DNA of 14,115 bases from JBCDBD01 sp039184335 (GCA_039184335.1 JBCDBD010000062.1:1-14115), one strand, 5' to 3'. Positions 7,426-14,115 are shown, counted from the first letter of the stretch. Numbers and translations are program-made. The notes: generated by a model not told the origin, from the sequence alone.

Positions 7426-7818
7426 TTAATCCACTTTAGTACCTTCCCAAGTTCCGCTCAGCTGCGCCGCAGAATTTTCCCAGTTTCCTGATCCGTTTCC
7501 ATTGGTGTTCAGAGTTCCAATAAACGTCGCGCCCGTATTCGTCCCCCCAAAAGTGGCCGTCAATTCGCCATTAAGATTGACCCTACCCTCGAAGTTGAAG
7601 AGTTCTTGGATGGTGTTCGAGATTCCAGTTCCGGTAATCGCACCGGATTCTGATACGGTTATATTCCAGGTTCCTTGGTCATCACCTAAAAACACCCCTG
7701 ACCATTCCCCGACCAATTCAGAATCGACAGCCTCATTATTTGCGTCATCATCACTTGAACAACTGAACACAATAAATGTAAAAAGTAAAAGAAACGTAAG
7801 TTTGATTGTTGTTTTCAT
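7426..7818 (-). CDS. Small surface-type lipoprotein
   Basis: The 130-aa product has a classic flavobacterial lipoprotein signal: Lys3, a hydrophobic core (FLLLFTFIVF) and the lipobox VFSC with Cys20. SSDDD follows directly, an acidic stretch of the kind reported as a lipoprotein surface-export signal in Bacteroidota. The mature part is rich in Gly, Thr and Asn with alternating hydrophobic residues (GEWSGVFLGDDQGTW, LSGTWEG), a pattern expected for a small beta-barrel or sandwich. No enzyme motif is visible and the function is unknown. It appears monocistronic, with a terminator-like structure just downstream. Confidence 0.85.
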   Translation of the reverse strand: MKTTIKLTFLLLFTFIVFSCSSDDDANNEAVDSELVGEWSGVFLGDDQGTWNITVSESGAITGTGISNTIQELFNFEGRVNLNGELTATFGGTNTGATFIGTLNTNGNGSGNWENSAAQLSGTWEGTKVD

Positions 7819-7918
7819 AATTGTAAAATTTTAGTTTTATAGTATTAATGGAATTTTATTCTTTTAAGATGCGTGTTTTATAAGATAAGGTTATCAATAA
7901 GTTGAATAGCAACATATT

Positions 7919-8362
7919 TCAGGGTTTCCTGAAAATGTACCGGGTTATAAAAATTCCCCTGCCGTCTTTGTTGCCCGCATCACTTTCAACAGCGCTCGTA
8001 ACGAAGGTAAGTTCCCAACCCTTCGAAATCATGTCATTGATCATAGAGGTCAAAAGGGCATCATTGGCCGCAATGTTCTGGAACCTTATTCCCCCGAGAT
8101 TGTAAAAGTTCAATAATTTGGTCTCTTTAAAGTTCTTTACTCGAATCTCTCCTCTATCGGATTTGTTCCTTTCATCGTCTTCTTCAGTGCGCACACTAGT
8201 GAATTCATTATAATCCTTTTCCTCAATAGCATCGATTATTCTAGATCGGCCCAATCCATTGGGAACAATGGATTCCACGCTGGTGATTACCTTGTACTCT
8301 TGGGCATTTGTGGCAATTTGGAAGGCTAGCCCTAAAACTGCGATCAAAATTGATTTTTTCAT
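7919..8362 (-). CDS. Small exported DUF4177-like protein
   Basis: I place the start at ATG 8362, giving 147 aa. The frame is open further up to 8500, but that stretch would cross the promoter and is not protein-like. MKKSILIAVLGLAFQIATNAQ is a clean signal peptide, with cleavage before EYKV. The mature domain starts EYKVITSVESIV and ends SKGWELTFVTSAVE...ITRYIFRK. This resembles the short DUF4177 fold, in which a GWELV-type motif precedes the last strand. No catalytic residues are visible. It should be periplasmic or secreted. It is transcribed divergently from the ECF sigma operon, and its promoter carries the same TGCAACCC / GTCTTT motif as the sigma promoter, so it is probably a target of that sigma factor. 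Confidence 0.8.
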   Translation of the reverse strand: MKKSILIAVLGLAFQIATNAQEYKVITSVESIVPNGLGRSRIIDAIEEKDYNEFTSVRTEEDDERNKSDRGEIRVKNFKETKLLNFYNLGGIRFQNIAANDALLTSMINDMISKGWELTFVTSAVESDAGNKDGRGIFITRYIFRKP

Positions 8363-8387
8363 AATAAAATTTTTAAGTTTTAGTCTA

Positions 8388-8417
8388 AAAGACAAATTAG
8401 AACCCAAAAGGGTTGCA
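8388..8417 (-). promoter_or_regulatory. Putative ECF-type promoter of the DUF4177-like gene
   Basis: On the minus strand TGCAACC (plus 8411-8417) and GTCTTT (plus 8388-8393) are separated by 17 nt, the spacing of -35 and -10 elements. Transcription would start some 20 nt before the ATG at 8362. The same two elements occur in the divergent sigma promoter. The match is seen in sequence; recognition by the neighbouring sigma factor is inferred. Confidence 0.55.
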
Positions 8418-8696
8418 TGGATACAGAAATAAATGGTAATCTGCAATGGTATCAGACACTTAAAGGGAAATATATGGTACGTTGCAACTATTGCAACCAA
8501 CTAAAGGACAAGTTTTTACACATCTAGTTGGAATATAAAAGAAGTCGAGAACGGTTTTGGCAACGTACTTTTTTGGGAACATCACATTGATACGCTTGTG
8601 CTACGCTGTGGGTTTTGTGTGGATCATCGAAGTCGTTTTTAAAACCAAATGATGCAACCGTCGTTTGAAACTTTGTGGCTCATCATGCAACCCTTT
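8407..8696. repeat. 13-nt inverted repeat shared by the divergent promoters
   Basis: AAAGGGTTGCATG at 8407-8419 and CATGCAACCCTTT at 8684-8696 are exact reverse complements. Each reads CATGCAACCCTTT in the direction of its own downstream gene. Further TGCAACC or GTTGCAAC blocks lie between them at 8481-8488, 8492-8498 and 8653-8659. The repeated word suggests a regulatory element rather than a structural hairpin. Confidence 0.6.
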
Positions 8697-8703
8697 ACTT
8701 TTG
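8672..8703 (+). promoter_or_regulatory. Housekeeping-type Bacteroidota promoter of the sigma operon
   Basis: TTTG at 8672-8675 and TACTTTTG at 8696-8703 are separated by 20 nt and fully match the Bacteroidota primary-sigma consensus TTTG-N19-21-TAnnTTTG. It overlaps the putative ECF promoter (8686-8714), so basal and self-driven transcription may share this site. It also argues that the true sigma start codon lies downstream of about 8710. Confidence 0.5.
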
Positions 8704-8714
8704 TGATTGTCTTT
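8686..8714 (+). promoter_or_regulatory. Putative autoregulatory ECF promoter of the sigma operon
   Basis: TGCAACC at 8686-8692 and GTCTTT at 8709-8714 are separated by 16 nt, matching the element pair upstream of the divergent DUF4177-like gene. Transcription would begin near 8720, shortly before the TTG at 8745. ECF sigma factors commonly activate their own operon; that this motif belongs to this sigma factor is inferred. Confidence 0.55.
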
Positions 8715-8744
8715 GGTAATAACCAAGGTATCAAACGTAACCCT

Positions 8745-9284
8745 TTGAAAACCGATATTCGATTCACACATCAAGCCCTTGTGGAGCAATGTAAGACCGG
8801 CAATACCAGCTCACAATATGAGCTATATGGCCTGTATGTGGATGCCATGTTCAATGTGGGACTTCGGTTTTTGGGGAGCAAGGAAGATGCCGAGGACATT
8901 GTGCAGGATAGTTTTGTCGATGCTTTCAAAAAACTCCACAGTTTTAAGTACGAGAGCAGTTTTGGGGCCTGGCTCAAGCGCATTGTGATCAACAAAAGCA
9001 TTAACCATCTCAAGGCCAAACGGGTAGCTGTTGTTCCGATGGACAATCACGAATTCTATCTGACCGATGAGGAACCCGTAGATGCCGAAGCGGTAGACAT
9101 CAAAAAAGTACAATGGGGCATTGCACAATTGCCCGATGGGTACCGACAGATCATCAACCTCTATTTGATTGAGGGCTATGACCATGTGGAGATTAGTGGA
9201 ATATTGGACATATCGATCAGTACTTCCAAATCGCAATACCACAGGGCGAAAAATAAATTATTGGAAATCATACGAACATTGTAA
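8745..9284 (+). CDS. ECF RNA polymerase sigma factor
   Basis: A sigma-70 family ECF protein of about 180 aa with only regions 2 and 4. Region 2 includes FLGSKEDAEDIVQDSFVDAF, the core-binding and -10 recognition helices, and continues through SSFGAWLKRIVINKSINHL. Region 4 is the helix-turn-helix stretch QLPDGYRQIINLYLIEGYDH to SISTSKSQYHRAKNKL, which reads the -35 element. The frame is open from ATG 8649, but the first 30 residues are not sigma-like and both promoters lie at 8672-8714. I therefore prefer TTG 8745 (product starts MKTDIRFTHQALVEQC); GTG 8703 is less likely. Its stop overlaps the anti-sigma start as TAATG. It probably responds to an envelope signal through the anti-sigma protein. 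Confidence 0.92.
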   Translation: MKTDIRFTHQALVEQCKTGNTSSQYELYGLYVDAMFNVGLRFLGSKEDAEDIVQDSFVDAFKKLHSFKYESSFGAWLKRIVINKSINHLKAKRVAVVPMDNHEFYLTDEEPVDAEAVDIKKVQWGIAQLPDGYRQIINLYLIEGYDHVEISGILDISISTSKSQYHRAKNKLLEIIRTL

Positions 9285-9823
9285 TGGACAATTTTGAAAA
9301 ACATATCAGAGAAAATGCTGCCCAGTTTGATATGGAAAAGGCAGATCGTGCAAAACTATGGGACAATATCTCGGCAGCACTGCAAAAACCGGAACACAAG
9401 GTCATTCCCCTTTGGAAACGGCCTCTGTTGCGTGTTGCCGCCAGTATAGTATTACTACTGGGAATTGCCAGTTTTATTGGACTGTCCATCCGTGAAGGTG
9501 GCCCCTTTGAAGCCACATATGTCTCCAAAGAACTATTGGAGATTGACATGCACTACAAAGGCCTGGTTTCATACCAAGTACAACTGGTACAGAACAACCC
9601 AAACCTTTCAGAAGCCGATAAGGCTGAGTTTTTATCTTTTATGGACGAACTTGATACCGAATATGAAACCCTTCGAGAAGAAATGCGAAACAATATTGAC
9701 AATGAGCGCGTGCTCGAGGCCATTGTGGTCAATTACAAAAAGCGCATTGAGCTTATTGAAAATTTATTACAACAGATAAACAATGCTAAAAAATTCGATG
9801 AAGATTATGGATACACGTTGTAA
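9284..9823 (+). CDS. Single-pass membrane anti-sigma factor
   Basis: 179 aa, with an ATG overlapping the sigma stop by one base. Residues 1-48 form a charged, helical cytoplasmic part (EKADRAKLWDNISAAL) that should hold the sigma factor. A transmembrane helix spans about residues 49-68 (LRVAASIVLLLGIASFIGL). The periplasmic part is largely coiled-coil (about 105-170, e.g. ELDTEYETLREEMRN). No zinc-binding HxxxCxxC motif is present, so it is not a ZAS-type anti-sigma factor. Position, topology and size match the anti-sigma proteins that pair with Bacteroidota ECF factors. Release of the sigma factor, by proteolysis or conformational change, is expected from the family but cannot be read here. 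Confidence 0.83.
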   Translation: MDNFEKHIRENAAQFDMEKADRAKLWDNISAALQKPEHKVIPLWKRPLLRVAASIVLLLGIASFIGLSIREGGPFEATYVSKELLEIDMHYKGLVSYQVQLVQNNPNLSEADKAEFLSFMDELDTEYETLREEMRNNIDNERVLEAIVVNYKKRIELIENLLQQINNAKKFDEDYGYTL

Positions 9824-10892
9824 AATAGTACTCTGGTTGGCCTTGTTACCGTTCTCGGTACAGTTAGGTGTCTCACAGGAACGGGTGTCAAAAACCTTGG
9901 AAGAACGCTTTTCGCTCACAGGTGCGGGAAAGCTTGAAATAGATAATAAGTATGGTAATATTGAACTTACCGGGTGGGAAAGGGATGATGTTCAAATAAA
10001 GGTTGGGATAACAGTGACCCATCATAAAAAGGACAATGCAGAAAATCTTTTGGAACGCATTAGACCAATATTCAAATCGGGCAAAGGGTTTGTTTCCATT
10101 TCTACCGAAATTTCCAGAAAAAGGTCAAACTGGATTGTGAATTTGTTAAATGGCCCCGAAGCGAAGGATATCGATTTAGGACAAGTACAAATAAACTATA
10201 GCATTTTTCTTCCTAAAAATGCTGGCCTTAAAATTACCAATCGATTTGGAAATGTCGTAATCCAAGAATGGAACGGAGAGTTGAACACCTTAATGGAGCA
10301 TGGGGACCTATGGCTGGGGAAAGATGTGGACAAGGCTAAAATCTATCACAAATTTGGTAGGATCAAAGCTCAAAGTATTAAACAAGGTGAACTTTATCTC
10401 AAAAACGGGGAGCTGGAAATGAGGGATTCAGAAACCCTCCAATTAAATAGTGAAGGGTCAGAAATAAATTTACAAGTCATGGACACCCTTCAAATCTATT
10501 CTGTGAATGACGACATAACATTGGCAGAGGTGGCCATGATCAATGGAGGTTTAAAGTTTGGTTCCCTTCGTCTAAATACATTGTCAAAAACACTCAATAT
10601 TGCCTTGAAGGTCAGCGATTTGAGGTTAAATCGGATAATAGGCCATGGATCCAGTCTGCTGATAGAACAGGAATCCTCCAATCTCGAATTAAACGTAACC
10701 GATTTTCCGCATCATTTTGAGGCAATTATGGAAGGGGGCATCGTTCAACTGCCCTCGTCGTTTGAAAAGGTGGACTCGCAAATTCTTGATAAGAAAAAGG
10801 TAATCCGGAAAATATCAGCGGACTACGGAAATCAAGGCAAGGGCTATATTCAAATCAAAGGTACCAAGGGAATATTGAAAATACTTGAATGA
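9798..10892 (+). CDS. Exported DUF4097-like beta-helix protein
   Basis: About 364 aa, overlapping the end of the anti-sigma gene. Possible starts are ATG 9783, 9798 and 9807; 9798 or 9807 gives a normal signal peptide (KIVLWLALLPFSVQLGVSQ). The first mature repeat reads KLEIDNKYGNIELTGWERDD, the hallmark opening of DUF4097-type putative adhesins. Repeated short strands follow (LKITNRFGNVVIQEWNGEL, KIYHKFGRIKAQSI, LEMRDSETLQLNSE), consistent with a right-handed beta-helix. It lacks a lipobox and is probably periplasmic or surface-attached. Proteins of this type commonly form the third gene of sigma / anti-sigma cassettes in this phylum, possibly as sensor or effector. Its co-expression with the sigma factor follows from the overlap. 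Confidence 0.82.
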   Translation: MKIMDTRCKIVLWLALLPFSVQLGVSQERVSKTLEERFSLTGAGKLEIDNKYGNIELTGWERDDVQIKVGITVTHHKKDNAENLLERIRPIFKSGKGFVSISTEISRKRSNWIVNLLNGPEAKDIDLGQVQINYSIFLPKNAGLKITNRFGNVVIQEWNGELNTLMEHGDLWLGKDVDKAKIYHKFGRIKAQSIKQGELYLKNGELEMRDSETLQLNSEGSEINLQVMDTLQIYSVNDDITLAEVAMINGGLKFGSLRLNTLSKTLNIALKVSDLRLNRIIGHGSSLLIEQESSNLELNVTDFPHHFEAIMEGGIVQLPSSFEKVDSQILDKKKVIRKISADYGNQGKGYIQIKGTKGILKILE

Positions 10893-11003
10893 TTTGAACA
10901 AAGGCCCCCAATGCCTGCTACACATGACGTAATCGATTTATAGATAATCAGATACGAACAATACTCCGTTATTGCACACGTTGGCATAAGGCTAAGCGCG
11001 ACC

Positions 11004-11015
11004 AAAAGTACTTTT
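11004..11015. repeat. 12-bp perfect palindrome upstream of the metalloprotease
   Basis: AAAAGTACTTTT is an exact 12-bp palindrome, 20 nt upstream of the metalloprotease start codon. It could be an operator or part of a promoter (TACTTTTA is one base off TAnnTTTG), but no partner -33 element sits at the right distance. A chance occurrence in AT-rich DNA cannot be excluded. Confidence 0.3.
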
Positions 11016-11035
11016 AGGCCCTAAAATACATCGCT

Positions 11036-11923
11036 ATGAACACCAAACATTTGATTCTGATCGTAATTGTTTGTTCTTTAACAATGACCTACTGTACATC
11101 AGACAATGAACAGGGCCTCCCTGATGACATGATGGAGCAAACCGACGAACCTGTTGTATCAACAGAACAGTCAGAGACCACCGAAGAAGGCCAAACAACC
11201 CCAGAGGATATTGTGGAACAAACAGTCCTTGTGGTGTATACCCCTAAATCTAGGGAAGTCGCGGAATCATTGTCAGTAACCATTCAACAACATACCCAAG
11301 AGTTTATAAATGCTACAAATATTGCTTATAAACTGAGTGGCATAAATGTTCGATTGGCCATAGCCGATGTACGATCTATCGATTTTAATTTTACTGAAGA
11401 AGTGATTACCAATGACCCGAATGCGACCAGTTTGACCGCAATAACCGCCCTAGTGGATCCAAACGATGGAATAGTCGACGAAATCCATATATGGAGAGAT
11501 GAAGTCAATGCGGACATTGCCATTCTCAAGAACGATTTTTGTGGGGGTGCGGCCACGCCTTGCCAATCGGACTACGTCTCTGAAACGCTGGGATTTGCCG
11601 ATATCGATGGTGCCTTTGCACTGGTGGGGAACGAATCCTGTACCCAGAACCCTTTTACATTTGCCCATGAGATTGGCCATATTCAAGGATGTAACCACCA
11701 ACCAGGTTCGGGAGCCACCAATCCCAATGCTCCCTATGCCAATGGCTACGTAAGTGCCATGGGAAGGTTCAGGACCATTATGGCCACGGCCTCCGCAGAC
11801 CGCGTAGGCATATTTTCAGGCCCTGATGTCATTTGGGAAGGTTTCATAACGGGCACCCCGGAGCTAAACGATTCTGCACGGGGCATCAATGAAAGTGCGG
11901 AAAAAATCGCCTCTCTAAGGTAG
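11036..11923 (+). CDS. Metzincin-type zinc metalloprotease, probable lipoprotein
   Basis: 295 aa. The zinc-binding motif HEIGHIQGCNH at 211-221 fits HExxHxxGxxH exactly (zinc ligands H211, H215 and H221; catalytic E212). A downstream Met-turn candidate is M249 in RTIMATASAD. The fold order (TVLVVYTPKS at 63-72, INVRLAIADV at 103-112, motif near 211) matches reprolysin-like (M12B-type) zinc proteases. The N-terminus has a hydrophobic signal followed by TYC (Cys20) and TSDNEQ. Tyr at -1 is unusual for a lipobox, so lipidation is likely but not certain. Residues 21-60 form an acidic, Thr/Glu-rich linker that would hold the protease off the membrane. Cys pairs at 169/176 and 202/219 may form disulfides. 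It appears to be a single-gene unit with unknown substrate. Confidence 0.88.
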   Translation: MNTKHLILIVIVCSLTMTYCTSDNEQGLPDDMMEQTDEPVVSTEQSETTEEGQTTPEDIVEQTVLVVYTPKSREVAESLSVTIQQHTQEFINATNIAYKLSGINVRLAIADVRSIDFNFTEEVITNDPNATSLTAITALVDPNDGIVDEIHIWRDEVNADIAILKNDFCGGAATPCQSDYVSETLGFADIDGAFALVGNESCTQNPFTFAHEIGHIQGCNHQPGSGATNPNAPYANGYVSAMGRFRTIMATASADRVGIFSGPDVIWEGFITGTPELNDSARGINESAEKIASLR

Positions 11924-12198
11924 AAACTATGCTTTTTTTGATTCTTTTAATAATACAGCCAACTGTAAAGCCCTTACATTTAGTGACCTTCTTTGGTTAA
12001 ATAGAGACCACCAAATAAGATGAAAAAATTGGATTTTAGAACAATTTATGGTTCATGCTAAAAACCAGTGAGATCTTGGGGCGTATTATCATAGTAATGC
12101 AAAGAAGATTGCCCATAATCCCACTAAAGTGCTATCCACAGTTTTTTTACCAAACAAAGCTGCACCATACTTTTTTGATAATCCAGTACTGACCTCCC
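11924..12198. other. Convergent intergenic region
   Basis: 275 nt lie between the converging metalloprotease and HEPN operons. A run of seven T follows the metalloprotease stop at about 11933-11939, but no clear stem precedes it. No other structure or gene was recognised. Confidence 0.5.
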
Positions 12199-12408
12199 TT
12201 AATTCGTTTTTGGCCCTATCTTGAAGCTTAGCCAGATGTCAAACCAAGAAATTTGTGTTACTTCAAAAGGATCAACGATATCGTTGGATAGTCTATGAAC
12301 AGCTAAGCTTTTAAAAAACCCATCAACCTTATTAAACACCAATATAGAAACTGAGCATTCCAAATAGCAAAGGGCGTTAGATTTTAAGGTCAAGTCTACC
12401 TCGGCCAT
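12199..12408 (-). CDS. Small protein of unknown function, coupled to the HEPN gene
   Basis: 69 aa. Its ATG (12408-12406) immediately follows the TAA of the HEPN gene (12411-12409) with no spacer, so it is almost certainly translated by coupling. It shows no signal peptide, no membrane helix and no recognised motif. The composition is mixed with aromatic residues near the end (ISWFDIWLSFKIG). By analogy with other HEPN pairs it could be an antitoxin, a regulator or a second subunit. It could also be a split-off C-terminal part of the HEPN protein. The sequence does not distinguish these and I assign no function. Confidence 0.65.
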   Translation of the reverse strand: MAEVDLTLKSNALCYLECSVSILVFNKVDGFFKSLAVHRLSNDIVDPFEVTQISWFDIWLSFKIGPKTN

Positions 12409-13404
12409 TTAAAACCCGAGAACCATCTTGTCATAAAAATCACCAAGCTTTTCATTTTTGATCAAGCCATCTATTGTTTTGAACAATACTTCATCACTAA
12501 ATATTTTTTTGAATACCGATCTAGCGATATGGTCCGCTTCTACCGCATATTCACCCAGTCTTGTATGTTTTCTTTTAGAAATATTGGAGCCATGCACAAC
12601 CTGTGAACGAATGGCATAAATATCTTTTACCTTTCTGAAAATCTCATATTTTTTTTCGGGTGTATGGGCTATGAAACAAGCCGTTCGCTCTGATAACTTG
12701 TGAATTAACTCGCCGTTGCCCGTAGAAAAAAGAGATTCAAACAGCGAACAATAATTGCTGATCTTGATTCCCAAATTATGTTCCCCCCTAGCGTCATAGA
12801 GAAATGACAACGCCATTTCTACTCTTGTTTGGGTTTTATAGATGAAGGTGAAATGCGCTTTATCAAATGTTTCGACGTACTGTCGTGGTCTAAGTCCGGC
12901 ATATTTTTTTACGATATGCTTTAATTCTTCTTCAGATATCGATATTTCTTTGGTCTGACCGTCGGCAAAGACATTGACTCTTCCAAGAAAATTTGTACTC
13001 CCAAAAATTGAATTTGCATGGGTAGCGGATAGGTACTTAAATATCTCTAGGTATGACAATTCAATATTGCACGCATGGTCTTTTAAAAACCATAGTTTTG
13101 AAAGAAAGTGTTCACACTCAAATAAGAATTGTAACAAGGTTATTTTATGATCTTCAATAAATGACCTTCCCTTTTCTTCATTTTTGGTAAAACCTGCCGA
13201 ATAGAAGAAGCAATGACATGATTCAAATGCAGAAGCCTCAATGATACCAATATTCAATCTTAAGGAATCGGTAAGCATTGTACTCTTGCATTCCTCATTA
13301 TTTGTAAGGTATATGTTTTGACCAATCGGAATACCCTCCTCTAAATCTTCAGTTATCTTCAAATTGAAAATGGGTGCAATAAGATGTTGTTGAAATGCTG
13401 ACAT
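12409..13404 (-). CDS. ApeA-like HEPN-domain protein, candidate defence RNase
   Basis: 331 aa. Residues about 195-310 form an ApeA-like HEPN domain: helices starting RVEMALSFLYDARGEHNLGIKI, the core YCSLFESLFS, then the signature AIRSQVVHGS at 264-273. The last fits the HEPN RNase motif Rx4H, with Arg266 and His271. Residues 1-190 form a diverged N-terminal region with many Cys and aromatic residues (ESCHCFFYSAGF) and a short conserved-looking stretch around 170-185 (LRPRQYVETFDKAHF). Members of this family include ApeA-type anti-phage abortive-infection proteins that cleave RNA. The gene is followed without spacer by a 69-aa gene and lies near an insertion-sequence junction, a common setting for defence genes. 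The catalytic motif looks intact. The HEPN call is firm; the defence role is inferred. Confidence 0.82.
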   Translation of the reverse strand: MSAFQQHLIAPIFNLKITEDLEEGIPIGQNIYLTNNEECKSTMLTDSLRLNIGIIEASAFESCHCFFYSAGFTKNEEKGRSFIEDHKITLLQFLFECEHFLSKLWFLKDHACNIELSYLEIFKYLSATHANSIFGSTNFLGRVNVFADGQTKEISISEEELKHIVKKYAGLRPRQYVETFDKAHFTFIYKTQTRVEMALSFLYDARGEHNLGIKISNYCSLFESLFSTGNGELIHKLSERTACFIAHTPEKKYEIFRKVKDIYAIRSQVVHGSNISKRKHTRLGEYAVEADHIARSVFKKIFSDEVLFKTIDGLIKNEKLGDFYDKMVLGF

Positions 13405-13646
13405 GGTTTCGTTGTTATCGTTAATGTTGAAAAAAGTATCGTGTTTTCATCAGGTCAAACCTAGCAACACATTGATCATTTCACCACTCCAAAGTCAACA
13501 ATTTGTAAGTCCCATAGGGTTCCCCACCCATAATCGGGTCCATACCGGCCCAACTGAAGTGTTACGAATGGCCCTCAACAAATTGGCGGCACTTCCATTC
13601 ACCACCACCACTGCGGTATGGATAACCCCATTTTGTGGTCTGTGCC
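13405..13646. other. Intergenic region upstream of the HEPN gene
   Basis: 242 nt without a supported gene. On the minus strand TTTG and TACTTTTT lie 17 nt apart just upstream of the HEPN ATG, a near match to the Bacteroidota promoter with a short spacer. The rest is more GC-rich than the HEPN gene and may be decayed coding sequence; no family was recognised. Confidence 0.4.
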
Positions 13647-13997
13647 TTAGAAAGGGTTTTTTCTTTGAAGTACGTCAATCTTATCCCCAACCGCCAGCTT
13701 TGCACCTAAATTGTTTACGGATTTAAAATAATGGCCAAACATGATCTTTCGATGTACGAGTCGGTATTTTGATAACCTGAGCAAGGGCTCCTCTCCCATT
13801 TTTCCTGTTTTTTGATCAATGGTGGTTACCGTACATCTTGAGCATAACTTGGTACTTTCAAAATGCGATTTCCCAATTGCAAAACGTTGCCAATGATCTT
13901 CTTCATGGGCCGTTCCACCAGCAAATACGATGTTCGGCCGAAACCTATCCATAGCGATTGAGCTGCCGAGTTTGTCATTGAAATGATTTAAACTTTT
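13647..13997 (-). pseudogene. N-terminally truncated MOSC-domain protein
   Basis: The frame encodes the C-terminal part of a MOSC-domain protein (about 101 aa from the only ATG at 13952). Homologous residues begin further upstream, from KSLNHFNDKLGSSIAMDRFR at about 13997. Diagnostic motifs are DRFRPNIVFAGGTAHEED, the Cys pair in KLCSRCTVTTIDQ and the final FGHY...LAVGDKIDVL. MOSC proteins of this type (YcbX and mARC relatives) are usually about 260-290 aa and bind molybdenum cofactor through a conserved Cys. Here the N-terminal beta-barrel half is missing. An in-frame TGA at 14000 and a transposase end replace it. The downstream end is intact. The fragment is probably not functional: it lacks a start region and lies directly behind the transposase. 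Confidence 0.78.
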
Positions 13998-14115
13998 TCA
14001 TTTTTCTTTTTCATAAACTTTTTTAGGGCAATGACCATGAATGCCAAGTAGTTGAATCCTTTCCAGCTTTCGGTGGTGGTATCGAACCTGTTGAGCAGGG
14101 AACGGAAGCTGTCCA
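13988..14115 (-). mobile_element. C-terminal end of an insertion-sequence transposase
   Basis: A minus-strand frame enters from the right edge and ends at TAA 13988-13990. Its 41 residues include SFRSLLNRFDTTTESWKGFN and FMVIALKKFMKKKNEKV. This matches the C-terminus of DDE transposases, in which NRFDTT...SW precedes a hydrophobic helix and a Lys-rich tail; I think it is IS5-superfamily-like, but the group is uncertain. The frame overlaps the MOSC remnant, so no room is left for a normal non-coding end with an inverted repeat. The element may therefore be truncated or joined by deletion. The 5' part lies outside the window. Confidence 0.68.

Noticed and set aside
8363..8500. N-terminal extension of the DUF4177-like protein to ATG 8500
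   Set aside because: The extension would bury a clear signal peptide (from Met at 8362) and cross the putative promoter at 8388-8417.
10981..10991. GTTGGCATAAG word shared by the metalloprotease upstream region and the end of the acyltransferase gene (about 1497-1507)
   Set aside because: An 11-nt match, with one copy in coding sequence, is expected by chance at this window size.
13403..13726. 107-codon plus-strand frame antisense to the MOSC end and the HEPN upstream region
   Set aside because: It overlaps the supported MOSC reading frame, starts within the HEPN start codon region and has no recognisable protein features.

Overview
The window looks like a chromosomal stretch from a marine-type member of the Bacteroidota, most likely family Flavobacteriaceae. 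The grounds are an AT-rich genome, no clear Shine-Dalgarno sites, lipoproteins with SCSSDDD-type N-termini, a TTTG-N20-TAnnTTTG promoter, a sigma / anti-sigma / DUF4097 cassette and WG-repeat proteins. No RNA gene, CRISPR array or replication origin was seen.

Left part (1-4586). A partial multi-pass membrane protein runs off the left edge. It is followed by a compact three-gene minus-strand operon (4090 to 1470): a 130-aa protein of unknown family, a radical SAM/SPASM enzyme with an N-terminal PqqD/RRE-like segment, and a diverged LpxL/LPLAT-like acyltransferase. The genes overlap or abut, as in a small peptide-modification (RiPP) cluster. The acyltransferase suggests the product could be lipidated. 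The operon sits between two copies of a degenerate 20-nt direct repeat (1071 and 4326).

Middle part (4587-8362). Minus-strand genes for exported proteins: a lipoprotein downstream of a WG-repeat protein, a small surface-type lipoprotein, and a small secreted DUF4177-like protein. A roughly 700-nt stretch (6708-7425) has no convincing gene.

Envelope-stress cassette (8388-10892). An ECF sigma factor, a one-TM anti-sigma factor and an exported DUF4097-like protein overlap head to tail on the plus strand. The sigma promoter and the divergent promoter of the DUF4177-like gene share a bipartite motif, TGCAACCCTTT followed by GTCTTT at 16-17 nt from TGCAACC. The simplest reading is that the sigma factor drives its own operon and the divergent exported protein.

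Right part (11036-14115). A putative surface metzincin-type metalloprotease is on the plus strand. A minus-strand pair follows: an ApeA-like HEPN protein with an RSQVVH motif, and an unknown 69-aa protein whose ATG directly follows the HEPN stop codon. This is a candidate defence or RNase module. The window ends with the C-terminal remnant of a MOSC-domain gene fused to the C-terminal end of a transposase, so this edge is an insertion-sequence junction.
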